Counted from the stretch's first letter, positions 43,950 through 52,988 are shown. The stretch is 54,274 nucleotides of DNA from Lachnospiraceae bacterium (GCA_030523345.1 JAUNIR010000006.1:1-54274), one strand, 5' to 3'. Translations and numbers: made by a program. Notes: generated by a model not told the origin, from the letters alone.

Positions 43950-44047
43950 ATTTCCCTCCCTAAGTACACCTTGAAAAGTATACCACAAAAGTAACAAGTG
44001 TAGTATAATATACATTGGTTTATAGTATCTAAAGTATGAGGTGAAAA

Positions 44048-45682
44048 ATGGCTGGAAATATCAGAGGAATATACACATCTATTAATGATATACGACAGAA
44101 AGTTTATGCGGAAGTAGCACGACTTTCATATGAGTATAATGACGAGAAGGATTTAGCATATATGGAGAAGGTTCCATATATTATCATTCCTGGTGAAGAA
44201 ACGGTGTACCGTGACAGCGTATTTGTTGAGAGAGCTATTGTAAGAGAGCGTATGAGACTTGCAATGGGACTGCCTGCAAGAAATGCTGATGAAATGGCAC
44301 CAGTATCTCAGGGGGCAGAGGAAGCTGTTCAGCCTGAGAAATACTATCAGCCACCTCTTATTAACATTATAAAATTTGCTTGTCACAAGTGTCCTGAAAA
44401 GAGAATTCAGGTTACAAATATGTGTCAGGGTTGTCTTGCCCATCCATGTATGGAAGTTTGTCCTAAAAACGCAATCTCATTCGTAGATGGTAAGGCTCAT
44501 ATAGATCAAGAAAAATGTGTTAAGTGTGGATCATGTGTTAACGTATGTCCTTACTCAGCAGTAGTTCAGCAGGAGCGTCCTTGTTCTAAGGCGTGTGGTA
44601 TGAATGCTATACATTCAGACGAGCATGGAAGAGCAGATATTAATCAGGACTTATGTGTATCCTGTGGTCAGTGTCTTGCAAACTGTCCATTTGGAGCTAT
44701 TGCAGATAAAGCACAGATTTTCCAGTGTATTCAGGCTATGAAGACAGACACACCAGTATATGCAGTAATTGCTCCGGCAGTTGCAGGTCAGTTTGGTAAG
44801 TCTGTTATTCCAGGTAAGATTAGATCATTATTCCAGGCGCTTGGATTTGCTGATTCATTTGAGGTTGCAATTGGTGCAGACCTCTGTGCAGTAGAAGAGG
44901 CTAAGGACTTTATTAAAGAGGTACCTGAGAAGTTACCATATATGGCTACATCATGTTGTCCTGCATGGGCAGCAATGGCTAAAAAGCTTTTCCCAGATCA
45001 GGCGCAGAACATCTCAATGGCGCTGACACCTATGGTTCTTACAGCAAGACTTATTAAGCGTCAGTTCCCTGGATGTAAAGTAGCATTTATTGGACCATGT
45101 TCAGCTAAGAAGCTTGAAGCTAGCCGTAGAACGATTCGTTCGGATGTAGATTTTGTATTAACGTTTGAAGAAGTGCTCGGTATGGTAAGAGCAAAGGAAA
45201 TCGACTTTGATGCATTAGAAGAAGTTGATTGCATGCATGGTGGTACAGGAGATGGTAGAGCATTTGCAGTCAGTGGTGGAGTTGCCAATGCTGTTGTAAA
45301 TTGCCTTAAGGAAATGGCTCCTGATATGGAAATTAAGACAGCTTCAGCTGACGGTTTAGGCGAGTGTAAAAAGCTTTTACAAAAGGCTAAGGCTGGATTA
45401 TATAATGGATACCTATTAGAGGGTATGGCTTGTCCTGGAGGATGTGTTGCTGGTGCTGGAACTGTACAGCCTATAGCTAAGTCGACGGCAGCAGTTAACC
45501 TTCATAAGAGTGTATCAACAAATGCCCATTCTTATGAAACACCTTATGGTGTATGGCTTGAGAGCCTTGAAGAGGGACAGACTCTTGATACAGCATCTAA
45601 GACAATTGATCCTAAGCAGGTTTGGGGTGCTGGACCTCATAGCTCGGATAACTTAAGAGCTAAGAGCAGCGATGATGTATAG
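44048..45682 (+). CDS. Monomeric [FeFe]-hydrogenase-like protein
   Basis: A 544-residue iron-sulfur protein. A 120-residue N-terminal region is followed by ferredoxin-type clusters (CxxCxxxC units at about 115-230) and an H-cluster domain with TSCCPAW (301-307), GPCSAKKLE (349-357) and MACPGGC (460-466). All cysteines expected to hold the H-cluster are present. The GPC in place of MPC and GAG in place of GGG after the last motif set it apart from the classic catalytic group A enzymes and suggest an uncharacterised clade (group B-like). It may make or use H2, or sense it. No maturation genes lie beside it. Confidence 0.87.
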   Translation: MAGNIRGIYTSINDIRQKVYAEVARLSYEYNDEKDLAYMEKVPYIIIPGEETVYRDSVFVERAIVRERMRLAMGLPARNADEMAPVSQGAEEAVQPEKYYQPPLINIIKFACHKCPEKRIQVTNMCQGCLAHPCMEVCPKNAISFVDGKAHIDQEKCVKCGSCVNVCPYSAVVQQERPCSKACGMNAIHSDEHGRADINQDLCVSCGQCLANCPFGAIADKAQIFQCIQAMKTDTPVYAVIAPAVAGQFGKSVIPGKIRSLFQALGFADSFEVAIGADLCAVEEAKDFIKEVPEKLPYMATSCCPAWAAMAKKLFPDQAQNISMALTPMVLTARLIKRQFPGCKVAFIGPCSAKKLEASRRTIRSDVDFVLTFEEVLGMVRAKEIDFDALEEVDCMHGGTGDGRAFAVSGGVANAVVNCLKEMAPDMEIKTASADGLGECKKLLQKAKAGLYNGYLLEGMACPGGCVAGAGTVQPIAKSTAAVNLHKSVSTNAHSYETPYGVWLESLEEGQTLDTASKTIDPKQVWGAGPHSSDNLRAKSSDDV

Positions 45683-45742
45683 AAACAATAGATGATTACT
45701 GATATTTAGGAATATTGGTTTACATAATATAAGGAGTTTGCA

Positions 45743-46327
45743 ATGAGGGTAGCAACAGTAGAGAGAAAGACAAAAGAAACAGACATTAAATTAACTCTTA
45801 ATCTTGATGGAACAGGAGTAAGCAAGATTGATACAGGAATCGGATTTTTCGATCATATGCTAGATGGTTTCACAAGACATGGATTATTTGATTTAGAGCT
45901 TACATGTAAGGGAGATCTTAATGTTGACTGTCACCATACAATCGAGGATGTAGGAATTGTTCTCGGAGAGGCTATTAAGCAGGCTATTGGTGACAAGAAG
46001 TCTCTTGTAAGATATGGAAGTATGATGTTACCAATGGACGATGCTTTAGTTCTTTGTGCCATTGATTTGTCTGGAAGACCTTACTTTGCATACAACTGTC
46101 AGTATACAATGACAAGTGTTGGAGACATGGATACAGAAATGGTTAAGGATTTCTTCTACTCAGTATCATATGCTTCAGCAATGAACTTACACATTAAGCA
46201 GCTTGATGGTACAAATAACCACCACATTGCAGAGGCTACATTTAAGGCTTTTGCGAAGGCGCTTGACCAGGCTACAAGAGTGGATTCACGAATCGAAGGA
46301 GTTCTTTCTACAAAGGGTTCTCTATAG
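45743..46327 (+). CDS. hisB: Imidazoleglycerol-phosphate dehydratase HisB
   Basis: A 194-residue histidine-biosynthesis enzyme of normal length. The two metal-binding histidine clusters are visible: GFFDHMLDGFTRHG and DCHHTIEDVGI, and later NNHHIAEATFKAFAKALDQA. It dehydrates imidazoleglycerol phosphate. AAGGAGTTTG lies just upstream. No other his gene is in the window, so the gene is isolated from the rest of the pathway here. Confidence 0.97.
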   Translation: MRVATVERKTKETDIKLTLNLDGTGVSKIDTGIGFFDHMLDGFTRHGLFDLELTCKGDLNVDCHHTIEDVGIVLGEAIKQAIGDKKSLVRYGSMMLPMDDALVLCAIDLSGRPYFAYNCQYTMTSVGDMDTEMVKDFFYSVSYASAMNLHIKQLDGTNNHHIAEATFKAFAKALDQATRVDSRIEGVLSTKGSL

Positions 46328-46371
46328 GTTTAAGAAATCCGTACGAAGGTTTCTACGTAAGGGAATGAGAC

Positions 46372-46944
46372 TTGATTAAAAAAATTATAGAATATTTGGT
46401 GCTTGTGATAATTACTACATGTGTTATTACAGCTTATGGCTATTTTTATATAATTAATAGAGATGCTGTTGATTTGAGGGAACTATGTTTGACGTGCTTT
46501 CTTATCAGCAGCGTTCTTGTGTTTGCCATTAACAGGCTTCTTAAGTATATGGGAGATGTTAGGTATTTACATTCGCCATTGTCTAAAATCGATAAGATGG
46601 AAGGCGAGGAATTTGAGTATTATCTTAAATTGAAACTAATGAAATTTGGATATAAGGTTGAGATGACGCCGACCTCTGGTGATTATGGTGCGGATCTTTT
46701 TTGCTTTAACAAAGATGAAACGATTGTAGTCCAAGCAAAGCGGTACGAGGCAAATGTAGGTACAAAAGCGGTGCAGGAAGTTGTTGGCGCGATGGAATAT
46801 TACGAGGCAGACTCAGCCGTTGTAATTACGAATTCCTATTTTACGATTAATGCGCTGAACCTGGCAGAGGCTAATAAAGTGGCACTTATTGATAGGGATA
46901 AATTATTGAGTTTTAAGAAAGAAGACTTGTATTACAGTGAGTAG
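46372..46944 (+). CDS. Membrane-tethered Mrr-like nuclease domain protein
   Basis: A 190-residue protein with two N-terminal membrane spans (about 5-26 and 40-57) and a C-terminal Mrr-type endonuclease fold: MEGEEFEYYL, SGDYGADLF with Asp108, then VVQAKRY with Gln121 and Lys123, and EVVGAMEYYEADSAVVITN. The D...QxK active site is intact. Such proteins can cut DNA or act in restriction; the membrane anchor is unusual for a restriction enzyme. It starts with TTG 46372 behind AAGGGAA at 46359-46365, and overlaps the next gene by eight bases. Confidence 0.82.
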   Translation: MIKKIIEYLVLVIITTCVITAYGYFYIINRDAVDLRELCLTCFLISSVLVFAINRLLKYMGDVRYLHSPLSKIDKMEGEEFEYYLKLKLMKFGYKVEMTPTSGDYGADLFCFNKDETIVVQAKRYEANVGTKAVQEVVGAMEYYEADSAVVITNSYFTINALNLAEANKVALIDRDKLLSFKKEDLYYSE

Positions 46945-47785
46945 TAGTTGGATATTTCTGACTCTTGTATATGGCCTTTTAAAGGGAGCAAGAGAAATTG
47001 TAAAAAAAGAATCGCTTAAGAAGAGTAGTGTTGTAGAAGTTTTATTCTTCTACACTTTATTTGCATTTTTAATTTGCATTCCAGCATCTAATGATATTGC
47101 GTCAATCGATACAAAATATCTTCCGGCGATTTTTATCAAATCTTTTGTAATCTTCATTGCCTGGATTTTAAGCTTTCGTGCAATCAAGTCATTGCCTATA
47201 AGTCTTTACGGAATACTGGATTTATCAAGGGTATTATTTGCAACACTCCTTGGCATTTTTGTCCTTAAGGAAGCTGTTACAAGGAATCAGATTATAGGGC
47301 TTGTGTGTGTTGTACTCGGACTTGTTTTTCTAAAGAAAAGAAAAAGTGACGAGGATGAAAATGTAAAGCCTCTTGTAGTTGTGCTGGCTCTCTTATCCTG
47401 TGTGCTGAATGCGGTTTCTGGATTTCTTGATAAGGTGCTTACTAAGTTTGTAACGCCTTCACAGCTGCAGTTTTACTATATGTTATTCTTGACACTACTG
47501 TATCTTACGTACCTGATCATTGACCGTAGTGAGATAAATATTAAGTCATCTGTTAAAAATTACTGGATTTGGATATTAGCGATTCTATTTGTAATTGCTG
47601 ATAAGTCGCTATTTGTGGCTAATGCCAATCCTGCCAGCAAAATTACGATTATGACACTAATCAAGCAGTCGGGGTGTCTTATAACGATTGCAGCTGGAAA
47701 GCTTATATATCATGAAAAAAATATGCTTCACAAATTTGTCTGTGCCACTGTAATTATTGCAGGAATTGTAATTGCAGTGTTGTAA
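46937..47785 (+). CDS. EamA/DMT-family transporter
   Basis: A 282-residue membrane protein with about ten spans in two related halves, as in EamA permeases. FRAIKSLPISLYGILDLSRVL resembles the conserved region of the first half. Members export or exchange small metabolites such as amino acids or sugars; substrate unknown. The start is GTG 46937, overlapping the nuclease gene by eight bases. A hairpin follows the stop. Confidence 0.85.
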   Translation: MSSSWIFLTLVYGLLKGAREIVKKESLKKSSVVEVLFFYTLFAFLICIPASNDIASIDTKYLPAIFIKSFVIFIAWILSFRAIKSLPISLYGILDLSRVLFATLLGIFVLKEAVTRNQIIGLVCVVLGLVFLKKRKSDEDENVKPLVVVLALLSCVLNAVSGFLDKVLTKFVTPSQLQFYYMLFLTLLYLTYLIIDRSEINIKSSVKNYWIWILAILFVIADKSLFVANANPASKITIMTLIKQSGCLITIAAGKLIYHEKNMLHKFVCATVIIAGIVIAVL

Positions 47786-47791
47786 CAGGAG

Positions 47792-47826
47792 AAATGTCGG
47801 GTTGGTTACTAATAACAGCGACATTT
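47792..47826 (+). terminator. Possible weak terminator after the EamA transporter gene
   Basis: AAATGTCG (47792-47799) and CGACATTT (47819-47826) are perfect inverted repeats with a 19-base loop, directly after the stop codon. No T-run follows, so termination would be weak; it may instead protect mRNA ends. Confidence 0.4.
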
Positions 47827-47832
47827 AAAGCC

Positions 47833-47861
47833 TTGTATATGAAATAGAACGGGTGTAAAAT
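47833..47861 (+). promoter_or_regulatory. Promoter for ddh
   Basis: TTGTAT (47833-47838) and TAAAAT (47856-47861) with a 17-base spacer lie 55 bases before the ddh start. The gap has no lysine-riboswitch-sized space after them. Confidence 0.55.
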
Positions 47862-47915
47862 GCACTTTGGTGATTTAAAGCAGTAAAAATATTACAATAA
47901 AAAGGAGAAACAAAA

Positions 47916-48899
47916 ATGATTCGCATCGGTATTTTTGGGTATGGAAACCTTGGAAAAGGTGTTGAATGTGCAGTAAAGAAAAATAAAGATATGGAGCTTA
48001 CTGCGGTATTTACAAGAAGAGATCCAGCTACAGTTAAGGTTGCAACAGAAGGCGTAAAGGTATTAAAGGAAGACGAGCTTCAGAATATGAAGGATGAAAT
48101 TGATGTTTTAATCCTTTGCGGTGGATCAGCAACAGATCTTCCAGAACAGACACCTAAGTATGCTGCACTTTATAACGTAGTTGATAGTTTTGATACACAC
48201 GCTAAAATTCCAGAGCATTTTGCAGCTGTTGATAAGAATGCAAAGGCAGCAGGTAAAACATGTGTAATCTCATGTGGATGGGATCCAGGTATGTTTTCAC
48301 TTAATAGATTATATGCGAATTGCATTCTTCCAGATGGTAAGGATTATACATTTTGGGGTAAGGGAGTAAGCCAGGGACATTCAGATGCTGTTCGTCGTAT
48401 TGATGGTGTTAAGGATTGCAGACAGTACACATGTCCAGTAGAATCAGCACTTGAAAGTGTAAGAGAGGGTAAGAATCCGGAGCTTACAACAAGAGAAAAG
48501 CATACAAGAGAGTGTTTTGTAGTAGCTGAGGAAGGTGCAGACCTTGCTCGCATTGAGAACGAAATCAAGACAATGCCTAACTACTTTGCAGATTACGACA
48601 CAACAGTTCATTTTATAACAGAAGAGGAAATGAAGAAGAATCATGCAGGTCTTCCACATGGCGGAAATGTAATCCGTACAGGAAAGACAGGTATGAATGA
48701 TGAGAACACTCATGTAATTGAGTATAAGTTAACACTTGATTCTAACCCTGAATTTACAGGCTCAGTTATCGCTGCTTATGCAAGAGCTGTATACAGACTT
48801 AACAAAGAGGGAAGTACAGGTTGTAAGACAGTATTTGATATTGCACCTGCATATCTTTCAGATCTATCTTCAGAAGAATTAAGAGCACATTTATTATAA
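47916..48899 (+). CDS. ddh: meso-Diaminopimelate dehydrogenase Ddh
   Basis: A 327-residue NADP-dependent enzyme that forms meso-diaminopimelate in one step from tetrahydrodipicolinate. It supplies peptidoglycan and lysine. IRIGIFGYGNLGKGVE is the Rossmann start, then FTRRDPATV, CGGSATDLPEQ, DSFDTHAKIPEHF, SCGWDPGMFSLNRL, GKGVSQGHSDAVRRI and LPHGGNVIRTGKTG are the family landmarks. Length is normal. AAAAGGAGAAAC precedes ATG. It has its own promoter (47833-47861). The call also shows meso-DAP as the wall diamino acid here (inference). Confidence 0.96.
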   Translation: MIRIGIFGYGNLGKGVECAVKKNKDMELTAVFTRRDPATVKVATEGVKVLKEDELQNMKDEIDVLILCGGSATDLPEQTPKYAALYNVVDSFDTHAKIPEHFAAVDKNAKAAGKTCVISCGWDPGMFSLNRLYANCILPDGKDYTFWGKGVSQGHSDAVRRIDGVKDCRQYTCPVESALESVREGKNPELTTREKHTRECFVVAEEGADLARIENEIKTMPNYFADYDTTVHFITEEEMKKNHAGLPHGGNVIRTGKTGMNDENTHVIEYKLTLDSNPEFTGSVIAAYARAVYRLNKEGSTGCKTVFDIAPAYLSDLSSEELRAHLL

Positions 48900-48922
48900 T
48901 TTTATAAGTTGTGTAATTTAAT

Positions 48923-48942
48923 AAGCGTGTAATTGCACGCTT
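48923..48942 (+). terminator. Small hairpin after ddh
   Basis: AAGCGTG (48923-48929) and CACGCTT (48936-48942) are perfect inverted repeats around TAATTG. Only a short TTG follows, so terminator activity is doubtful. Confidence 0.4.
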
Positions 48943-48958
48943 TGAGTGAGTAAATATT

Positions 48959-49864
48959 ATGAAAAAATTGAATACAACGGCTCTTGGAATAATTGCGGCG
49001 ACTCTTGGAGGAACATTCTGGGGATTTTCAGGATGCTTTGGACAGTATATGTTCACTTATAAGGGTGTTACTAGTTCATGGCTTGTTCCAATACGACTTC
49101 TAGTTTCAGGGCTATTGATTCTTATACTTCTGACAGTGCAGAAAAAGAATGTATTTGTCGTCTATGAAGATAAGAAAAACATATTAAAAATGCTTATATT
49201 TGCGCTGTTTGGCATGGCTTTGTCGCAGTATGGATATTTTACAGCAGTTCAATATTCAAATGCAGGAACAGGCACGATTCTACAGTACATGGGACAGATT
49301 ATGCTCCTTGTGTATGTGTGTGTGTCGACGCCAAGATGGCCTAGGAAAAATGAAACTATAGCCATTATACTTTCCATGGCAGGTGTATTTATTATGGCGA
49401 CCCATGGCAAAATAGGAGAGCTTGCATTAAGACCTGAGGCTATATTCTGGGGTGTATTTGCAGCGATTGGATTTGTCTGTTATTCAGTCCAGCCAGCAGA
49501 AATGATAAGTAAATATACAGTTCTCCCAGTACTTGGTTGGGGAATGTTCTTAGGCGGAATAATGCTTTGCGCAGCTATGAGGCCTTTTTCTATGGCAGTT
49601 AAAGTTGACGGTGAGGTAGCCTTGTTTTTTACAGGAATAGTAATATTCGGAACGATTATGGCATATTACTTGATCCTCACATCTATAAAGCTTATTGGTC
49701 CAGTAAAGACGTCGCTAATAGCCTGTGTCGAGCCAGTTGTGGCACTTGTAGTTGCGGCTGTATGGTTAAAAACTTCTTTTGCACCAATGGATTTAGTTGG
49801 GGCGGCCCTTGTATTATTAGCGATACTTGTAATTACAAAAAAGACAGAGGACTTTAAATTATAA
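48959..49864 (+). CDS. EamA/DMT-family transporter
   Basis: A 301-residue membrane protein with about ten spans. TFWGFSGCFGQYMF in the first span, then FTAVQYSNAGTGTILQYMGQ at the end of the first half and LIGPVKTSLIACVEPVVALV at the end of the second, are clear EamA signatures. Substrate unknown. It lies 59 bases after ddh and is followed by a terminator at 49898-49927. It is not closely similar to the EamA protein at 46937. Confidence 0.9.
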   Translation: MKKLNTTALGIIAATLGGTFWGFSGCFGQYMFTYKGVTSSWLVPIRLLVSGLLILILLTVQKKNVFVVYEDKKNILKMLIFALFGMALSQYGYFTAVQYSNAGTGTILQYMGQIMLLVYVCVSTPRWPRKNETIAIILSMAGVFIMATHGKIGELALRPEAIFWGVFAAIGFVCYSVQPAEMISKYTVLPVLGWGMFLGGIMLCAAMRPFSMAVKVDGEVALFFTGIVIFGTIMAYYLILTSIKLIGPVKTSLIACVEPVVALVVAAVWLKTSFAPMDLVGAALVLLAILVITKKTEDFKL

Positions 49865-49886
49865 GAAAAGTGTGGTAAAATAGCAC

Positions 49887-49927
49887 ATGAAACAAAGGCG
49901 TTTCATCTTGTCGGTGAGACGCTTTTT
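49887..49927 (+). terminator. Terminator with a competing upstream hairpin (attenuator-like)
   Basis: GCGTTTCATC (49898-49907) pairs with GGTGAGACGC (49913-49922; two G-U) and is followed by TTTTT: an intrinsic terminator. But GTTTCAT (49900-49906) also pairs perfectly with ATGAAAC (49887-49893), so the two stems exclude each other. A TAAAAT (49876-49881) lies just before, without a clear -35 box. It serves at least as terminator for the upstream transporter; regulation of the next gene is a possibility. Confidence 0.65.
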
Positions 49928-49963
49928 GATTATAAAGATTCTATGCTAAGGGGGTACGTAGTT

Positions 49964-50551
49964 ATGAGAAAAATAATTACTATAAGCAGAGAGTTTGGAG
50001 CAGGCGGTAGATCAATCGGCAGGGAAGTAGCATCAAAGCTTGGAATTGCCTTTTACGATAGAGATATAATTTTAAAGACAGCACAGGAGACAACAGATCT
50101 TACGCCTGAGGAAATAATGAAGTTTGAGGAAAAGACTCACATAAATGTTGGATTTACACAGAGTCTTTTTGATTATTATTCAAGACCAATTGATGAGAAG
50201 ATCTGGGATGCCCAGGTTAAGGCAATTAGACATTTGGCAGACAAAGAGAGCTGCGTAATTGTTGGAAGAAACGCAGACTACATTTTAAGAGAGTTCGATC
50301 ACTTACTTAGAGTATTTGTGTACGCAGATAAGCAGTGGAGAGTGCAGCATCTTAAGACTTTGATGGATGACAGTGAGTCGGAAATCGAAAGCAAGATGAA
50401 TCAGGCTGACAAGGCTAGAAAGAATTACTGTTCAAAGCTTACAGGTAGAGCTTATGGCGATATTCACAATTATGATTTGTCAATTAATACAGGTAAGTTC
50501 GGATTTGATAAGGCAGTGGAATTAATACTTAATACAGCTGAAAATGTATAA
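49964..50551 (+). CDS. Cytidylate-kinase-like family protein
   Basis: A 195-residue P-loop protein. ITISREFGAGGRSIGREVAS is the phosphate-binding start, FYDRDII follows, CVIVGRNADYIL is conserved, and a lid-like RVQHLKTLMD and ARKNYCSKLTG come later. These small proteins are related to cytidylate kinase but are distinct from the CMP-kinase proper; the substrate is not established. The AAGGGGG at 49948-49954 places the start at ATG 49964 rather than the in-frame ATG 49943. Confidence 0.85.
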   Translation: MRKIITISREFGAGGRSIGREVASKLGIAFYDRDIILKTAQETTDLTPEEIMKFEEKTHINVGFTQSLFDYYSRPIDEKIWDAQVKAIRHLADKESCVIVGRNADYILREFDHLLRVFVYADKQWRVQHLKTLMDDSESEIESKMNQADKARKNYCSKLTGRAYGDIHNYDLSINTGKFGFDKAVELILNTAENV

Positions 50552-50584
50552 GTATTAACATATAAAGAAAGAGAGGAAAAAATT

Positions 50585-51400
50585 ATGAAAAAATTAGTTT
50601 CAGTAGCACTTGTAGGTGTAATGGCACTTTCAATGCTCGTTGGATGTGGCGCTAAGGAAGCAGCAGCTCCAGCAGCAGAGGCAGCACCTGCTCAGACAGA
50701 AGCAGCAGCAGAAACAGCTGGTGCAAAGAGTTTTGTTATCGCAACAGATACAGTATTCAAGCCATTTGAGTACACAGATGAAAGCGGTGCATTCGTTGGT
50801 ATCGACGTAGACATTCTTGCAGCTATCGCAGAGGATCAGGGATTCACATATGATCTTCAGAGCCTTGGTTGGGATTCAGCTATCGCAGCTTGTCAGGCTG
50901 GTCAGGCAGACGGTATGATCGCTGGTGCTTCAATCACAGATGAGAGAAAAGAATCAGGTTGGATTTTCTCAGATGGTTACTATGATGCAACACAGTGTAT
51001 GACAGTTGCAGCTGACTCAGATATCGCTACATTTGCTGATCTTAAGGGTAAGACAGTTGGTGTTAAGACAGGTACTCAGGGTGCAGCTTACGCTGAAAGC
51101 TTAAAGGATGAGAACGGATTTGATATCACATATTACGAGGATTCACCTACAATGTACCAGGCAGTTCTTGGTGGCCAGGTTGTAGCTTGCTTCGAGGATA
51201 CACCTATCATGAAGGCTTCAATCCAGGAAGGTGATCTTGCACTTAAGGTTCTTGACGATTCACAGAATGCTGGTTCACCATATGGTTTTGCAGTATTCTC
51301 AGCTGACAAGCAGGAGTTAATCGACCTCTTCAATGCAGGTCTTAAGAACATCAAGTCAAACGGTAAGTATGACGAAATCCTTGCTAAGTATCTTGGATAA
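50585..51400 (+). CDS. Polar amino-acid ABC transporter substrate-binding lipoprotein
   Basis: A 271-residue lipoprotein: signal ending SMLVGC (Cys21), then an Ala/Glu/Pro linker, then a SBP_bac_3 domain with FKPFEYTDESGAFVGIDVDI, MIAGASITDERKE, SDGYYDATQCM and GVKTGTQGA. It captures an amino acid (glutamine, cystine or similar) outside and hands it to the permease. It is separated from the permease by a strong terminator and a new promoter. AGAGAGGAAAAA lies upstream. Confidence 0.95.
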   Translation: MKKLVSVALVGVMALSMLVGCGAKEAAAPAAEAAPAQTEAAAETAGAKSFVIATDTVFKPFEYTDESGAFVGIDVDILAAIAEDQGFTYDLQSLGWDSAIAACQAGQADGMIAGASITDERKESGWIFSDGYYDATQCMTVAADSDIATFADLKGKTVGVKTGTQGAAYAESLKDENGFDITYYEDSPTMYQAVLGGQVVACFEDTPIMKASIQEGDLALKVLDDSQNAGSPYGFAVFSADKQELIDLFNAGLKNIKSNGKYDEILAKYLG

Positions 51401-51463
51401 TTGATTAATACTTATTTGAAATAATAAGCTAATACTTATTTAGGATAATTTGTATTTATTATA

Positions 51464-51494
51464 GGCGTATGGGCATTGTCCATACGCCTTTTTT
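51464..51494 (+). terminator. Intrinsic terminator after the binding-protein gene
   Basis: GGCGTATGG (51464-51472) and CCATACGCC (51480-51488) are perfect inverted repeats with loop GCATTGT, followed by TTTTTT. It separates the binding-protein mRNA from the permease and ATPase genes. Confidence 0.95.
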
Positions 51495-51519
51495 ATAAGT
51501 TGTGAAAGCATTGAATTCG

Positions 51520-51548
51520 TTGATATTTCAAGCTTTTTCTATTATAAT
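51520..51548 (+). promoter_or_regulatory. Promoter for the amino-acid permease/ATPase genes
   Basis: TTGATA (51520-51525) and TATAAT (51543-51548) are 17 bases apart, close to the sigma-A consensus. The start codon follows 36 bases after the -10 box. Upstream, TAATACTTATTT occurs twice (51406-51417 and 51430-51441). Confidence 0.8.
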
Positions 51549-51583
51549 ACAAGGGTTAATGATTTTCGAAAGGAGCTTTTAAA

Positions 51584-52258
51584 ATGGTACGTATCATTAC
51601 AGCATACGGTGGACTTTTATTAAAGGCTATGGGACAGACCCTTCTTTTAGCATTATGTGGTCTGATATTCGCATGTATTTTAGGTCTTATATTTGGTCTA
51701 TTAAGTGTAATTAAAAACAGAGCTTGCAATATAATAGCAACTATCTTTGTTGACGTCATTCGTGGTGTCCCAATGATAGTTCTTGCATATTTCATATACT
51801 TCGGTGTTCCTTATATGTGGAATACGATTTTAGGCATAGGTGGAATGAACCTGACAGCTTTACAGGCCGGTACAATCTGTCTTGCTCTTAACTGTGGTGC
51901 ATATATGGCGGAAATTATTCGTGCCGGTATTCAGTCAGTAGATAAGGGCCAGATGGAAGCTGCAAGAAGCCTTGGTCTTCCATATTGGAAAGCAATGCAG
52001 AAGGTTGTTCTCCCACAGGCTATTAGAACAATGATTCCAAGTATTATTAACCAGTTCATCATTACACTTAAGGATACATCAATCCTTTCAGTTATTGGAT
52101 TCCCAGAACTTGTTAACACAGCTAAGAATGTTGTAGCAAATACATTCATGTCATTCCAGACATGGATTATCGTAGGTATTATGTACTTGATAGTAATTAC
52201 AATCTTATCACGTACTGCAAAAGCACTTGAGAGGAGACTTAACCGTGGAAGAGAATAA
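51584..52258 (+). CDS. Polar amino-acid ABC transporter permease
   Basis: A 224-residue inner-membrane permease of the HisM/GlnP class with about five spans. [20 protein letters not shown] and the cytoplasmic EAA loop ([20 protein letters not shown]) that docks to the ATPase are visible. GAAAGGAGC precedes ATG. It pairs with the ATPase that overlaps it and with the binding protein at 50585. Confidence 0.96.
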   Translation: MVRIITAYGGLLLKAMGQTLLLALCGLIFACILGLIFGLLSVIKNRACNIIATIFVDVIRGVPMIVLAYFIYFGVPYMWNTILGIGGMNLTALQAGTICLALNCGAYMAEIIRAGIQSVDKGQMEAARSLGLPYWKAMQKVVLPQAIRTMIPSIINQFIITLKDTSILSVIGFPELVNTAKNVVANTFMSFQTWIIVGIMYLIVITILSRTAKALERRLNRGRE

Positions 52259-52988
52259 GAAAGTTAAAATTCATGTTTCTCACCTTAAGAAGAGTTTTGG
52301 ATCTCTTGAGGTACTTAAAGACATTAATACAGATATTTATGAGGGTGAAGTAGTAGTCGTACTTGGGCCATCAGGATCTGGAAAATCTACATTTTTAAGA
52401 TGTCTTAACAGATTAGAGGATATTACATCTGGTGAAGTAAATGTTAATGGATTTAATATCTGTGATAAGAAGACTGATATTAATAAGGTTAGAGAAAATG
52501 TAGGAATGGTATTCCAGCACTTTAATCTTTTCAATAATCTCGACGTTATGGGCAATATGACATTAGCACCTGTTGAGACAAAGAAGGCTAAAAAGGAAGA
52601 GGCAAAGGAAAAGGCAGTAAAGCTTCTTGAGAGAGTTGGACTTCAGGACAAGGTAAATGCTTTCCCAGCACAGCTTTCAGGCGGACAGAAGCAGAGAGTT
52701 GCTATCGCAAGAGCCCTTGCAATGAATCCAGACATCCTTCTTTTCGACGAGCCTACATCAGCTCTCGATCCAGAAATGGTAGGTGAAGTTCTTGCAGTTA
52801 TGAAACAGCTTGCTAAGGACGGAATGACAATGGTTGTTGTTACTCATGAAATCGGATTTGCAAGAGAAGTTGCAGACAGAGTCATATTTATGGAAGGTGG
52901 ATACATTATCGAAGAGGGAACACCTGAAGAGGTAATTCTTAATCCTAAGGAAGACAGAACAAAAGACTTCTTAAGTAAGGTATTGTAG
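52245..52988 (+). CDS. Polar amino-acid ABC transporter ATPase (GlnQ-like)
   Basis: A 247-residue ATPase. Walker [10 protein letters not shown], signature [17 protein letters not shown], Walker [14 protein letters not shown] and HEIGFAREV with the switch His are present, and the whole is typical of GlnQ/HisP. It powers the upstream permease. The start is GTG 52245 with AGGAG at 52232-52236; an in-frame TTG at 52227 would add six residues but lies ahead of this ribosome binding site. It overlaps the permease gene by 14 bases. A terminator follows. Confidence 0.96.
   Translation: MEENKKVKIHVSHLKKSFGSLEVLKDINTDIYEGEVVVVLGPSGSGKSTFLRCLNRLEDITSGEVNVNGFNICDKKTDINKVRENVGMVFQHFNLFNNLDVMGNMTLAPVETKKAKKEEAKEKAVKLLERVGLQDKVNAFPAQLSGGQKQRVAIARALAMNPDILLFDEPTSALDPEMVGEVLAVMKQLAKDGMTMVVVTHEIGFAREVADRVIFMEGGYIIEEGTPEEVILNPKEDRTKDFLSKVL

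Noticed and set aside
44004-44009. TATAAT in the tex/hydrogenase divergent gap
   Set aside because: No acceptable -35 box at 16-18 bases; the nearest TTGAAA is 27 bases away. A promoter is likely somewhere here but I could not place it.
47786-47915. Lysine riboswitch upstream of ddh
   Set aside because: The gap is too short for the full L-box, and a promoter within it leaves only about 45 bases of leader.
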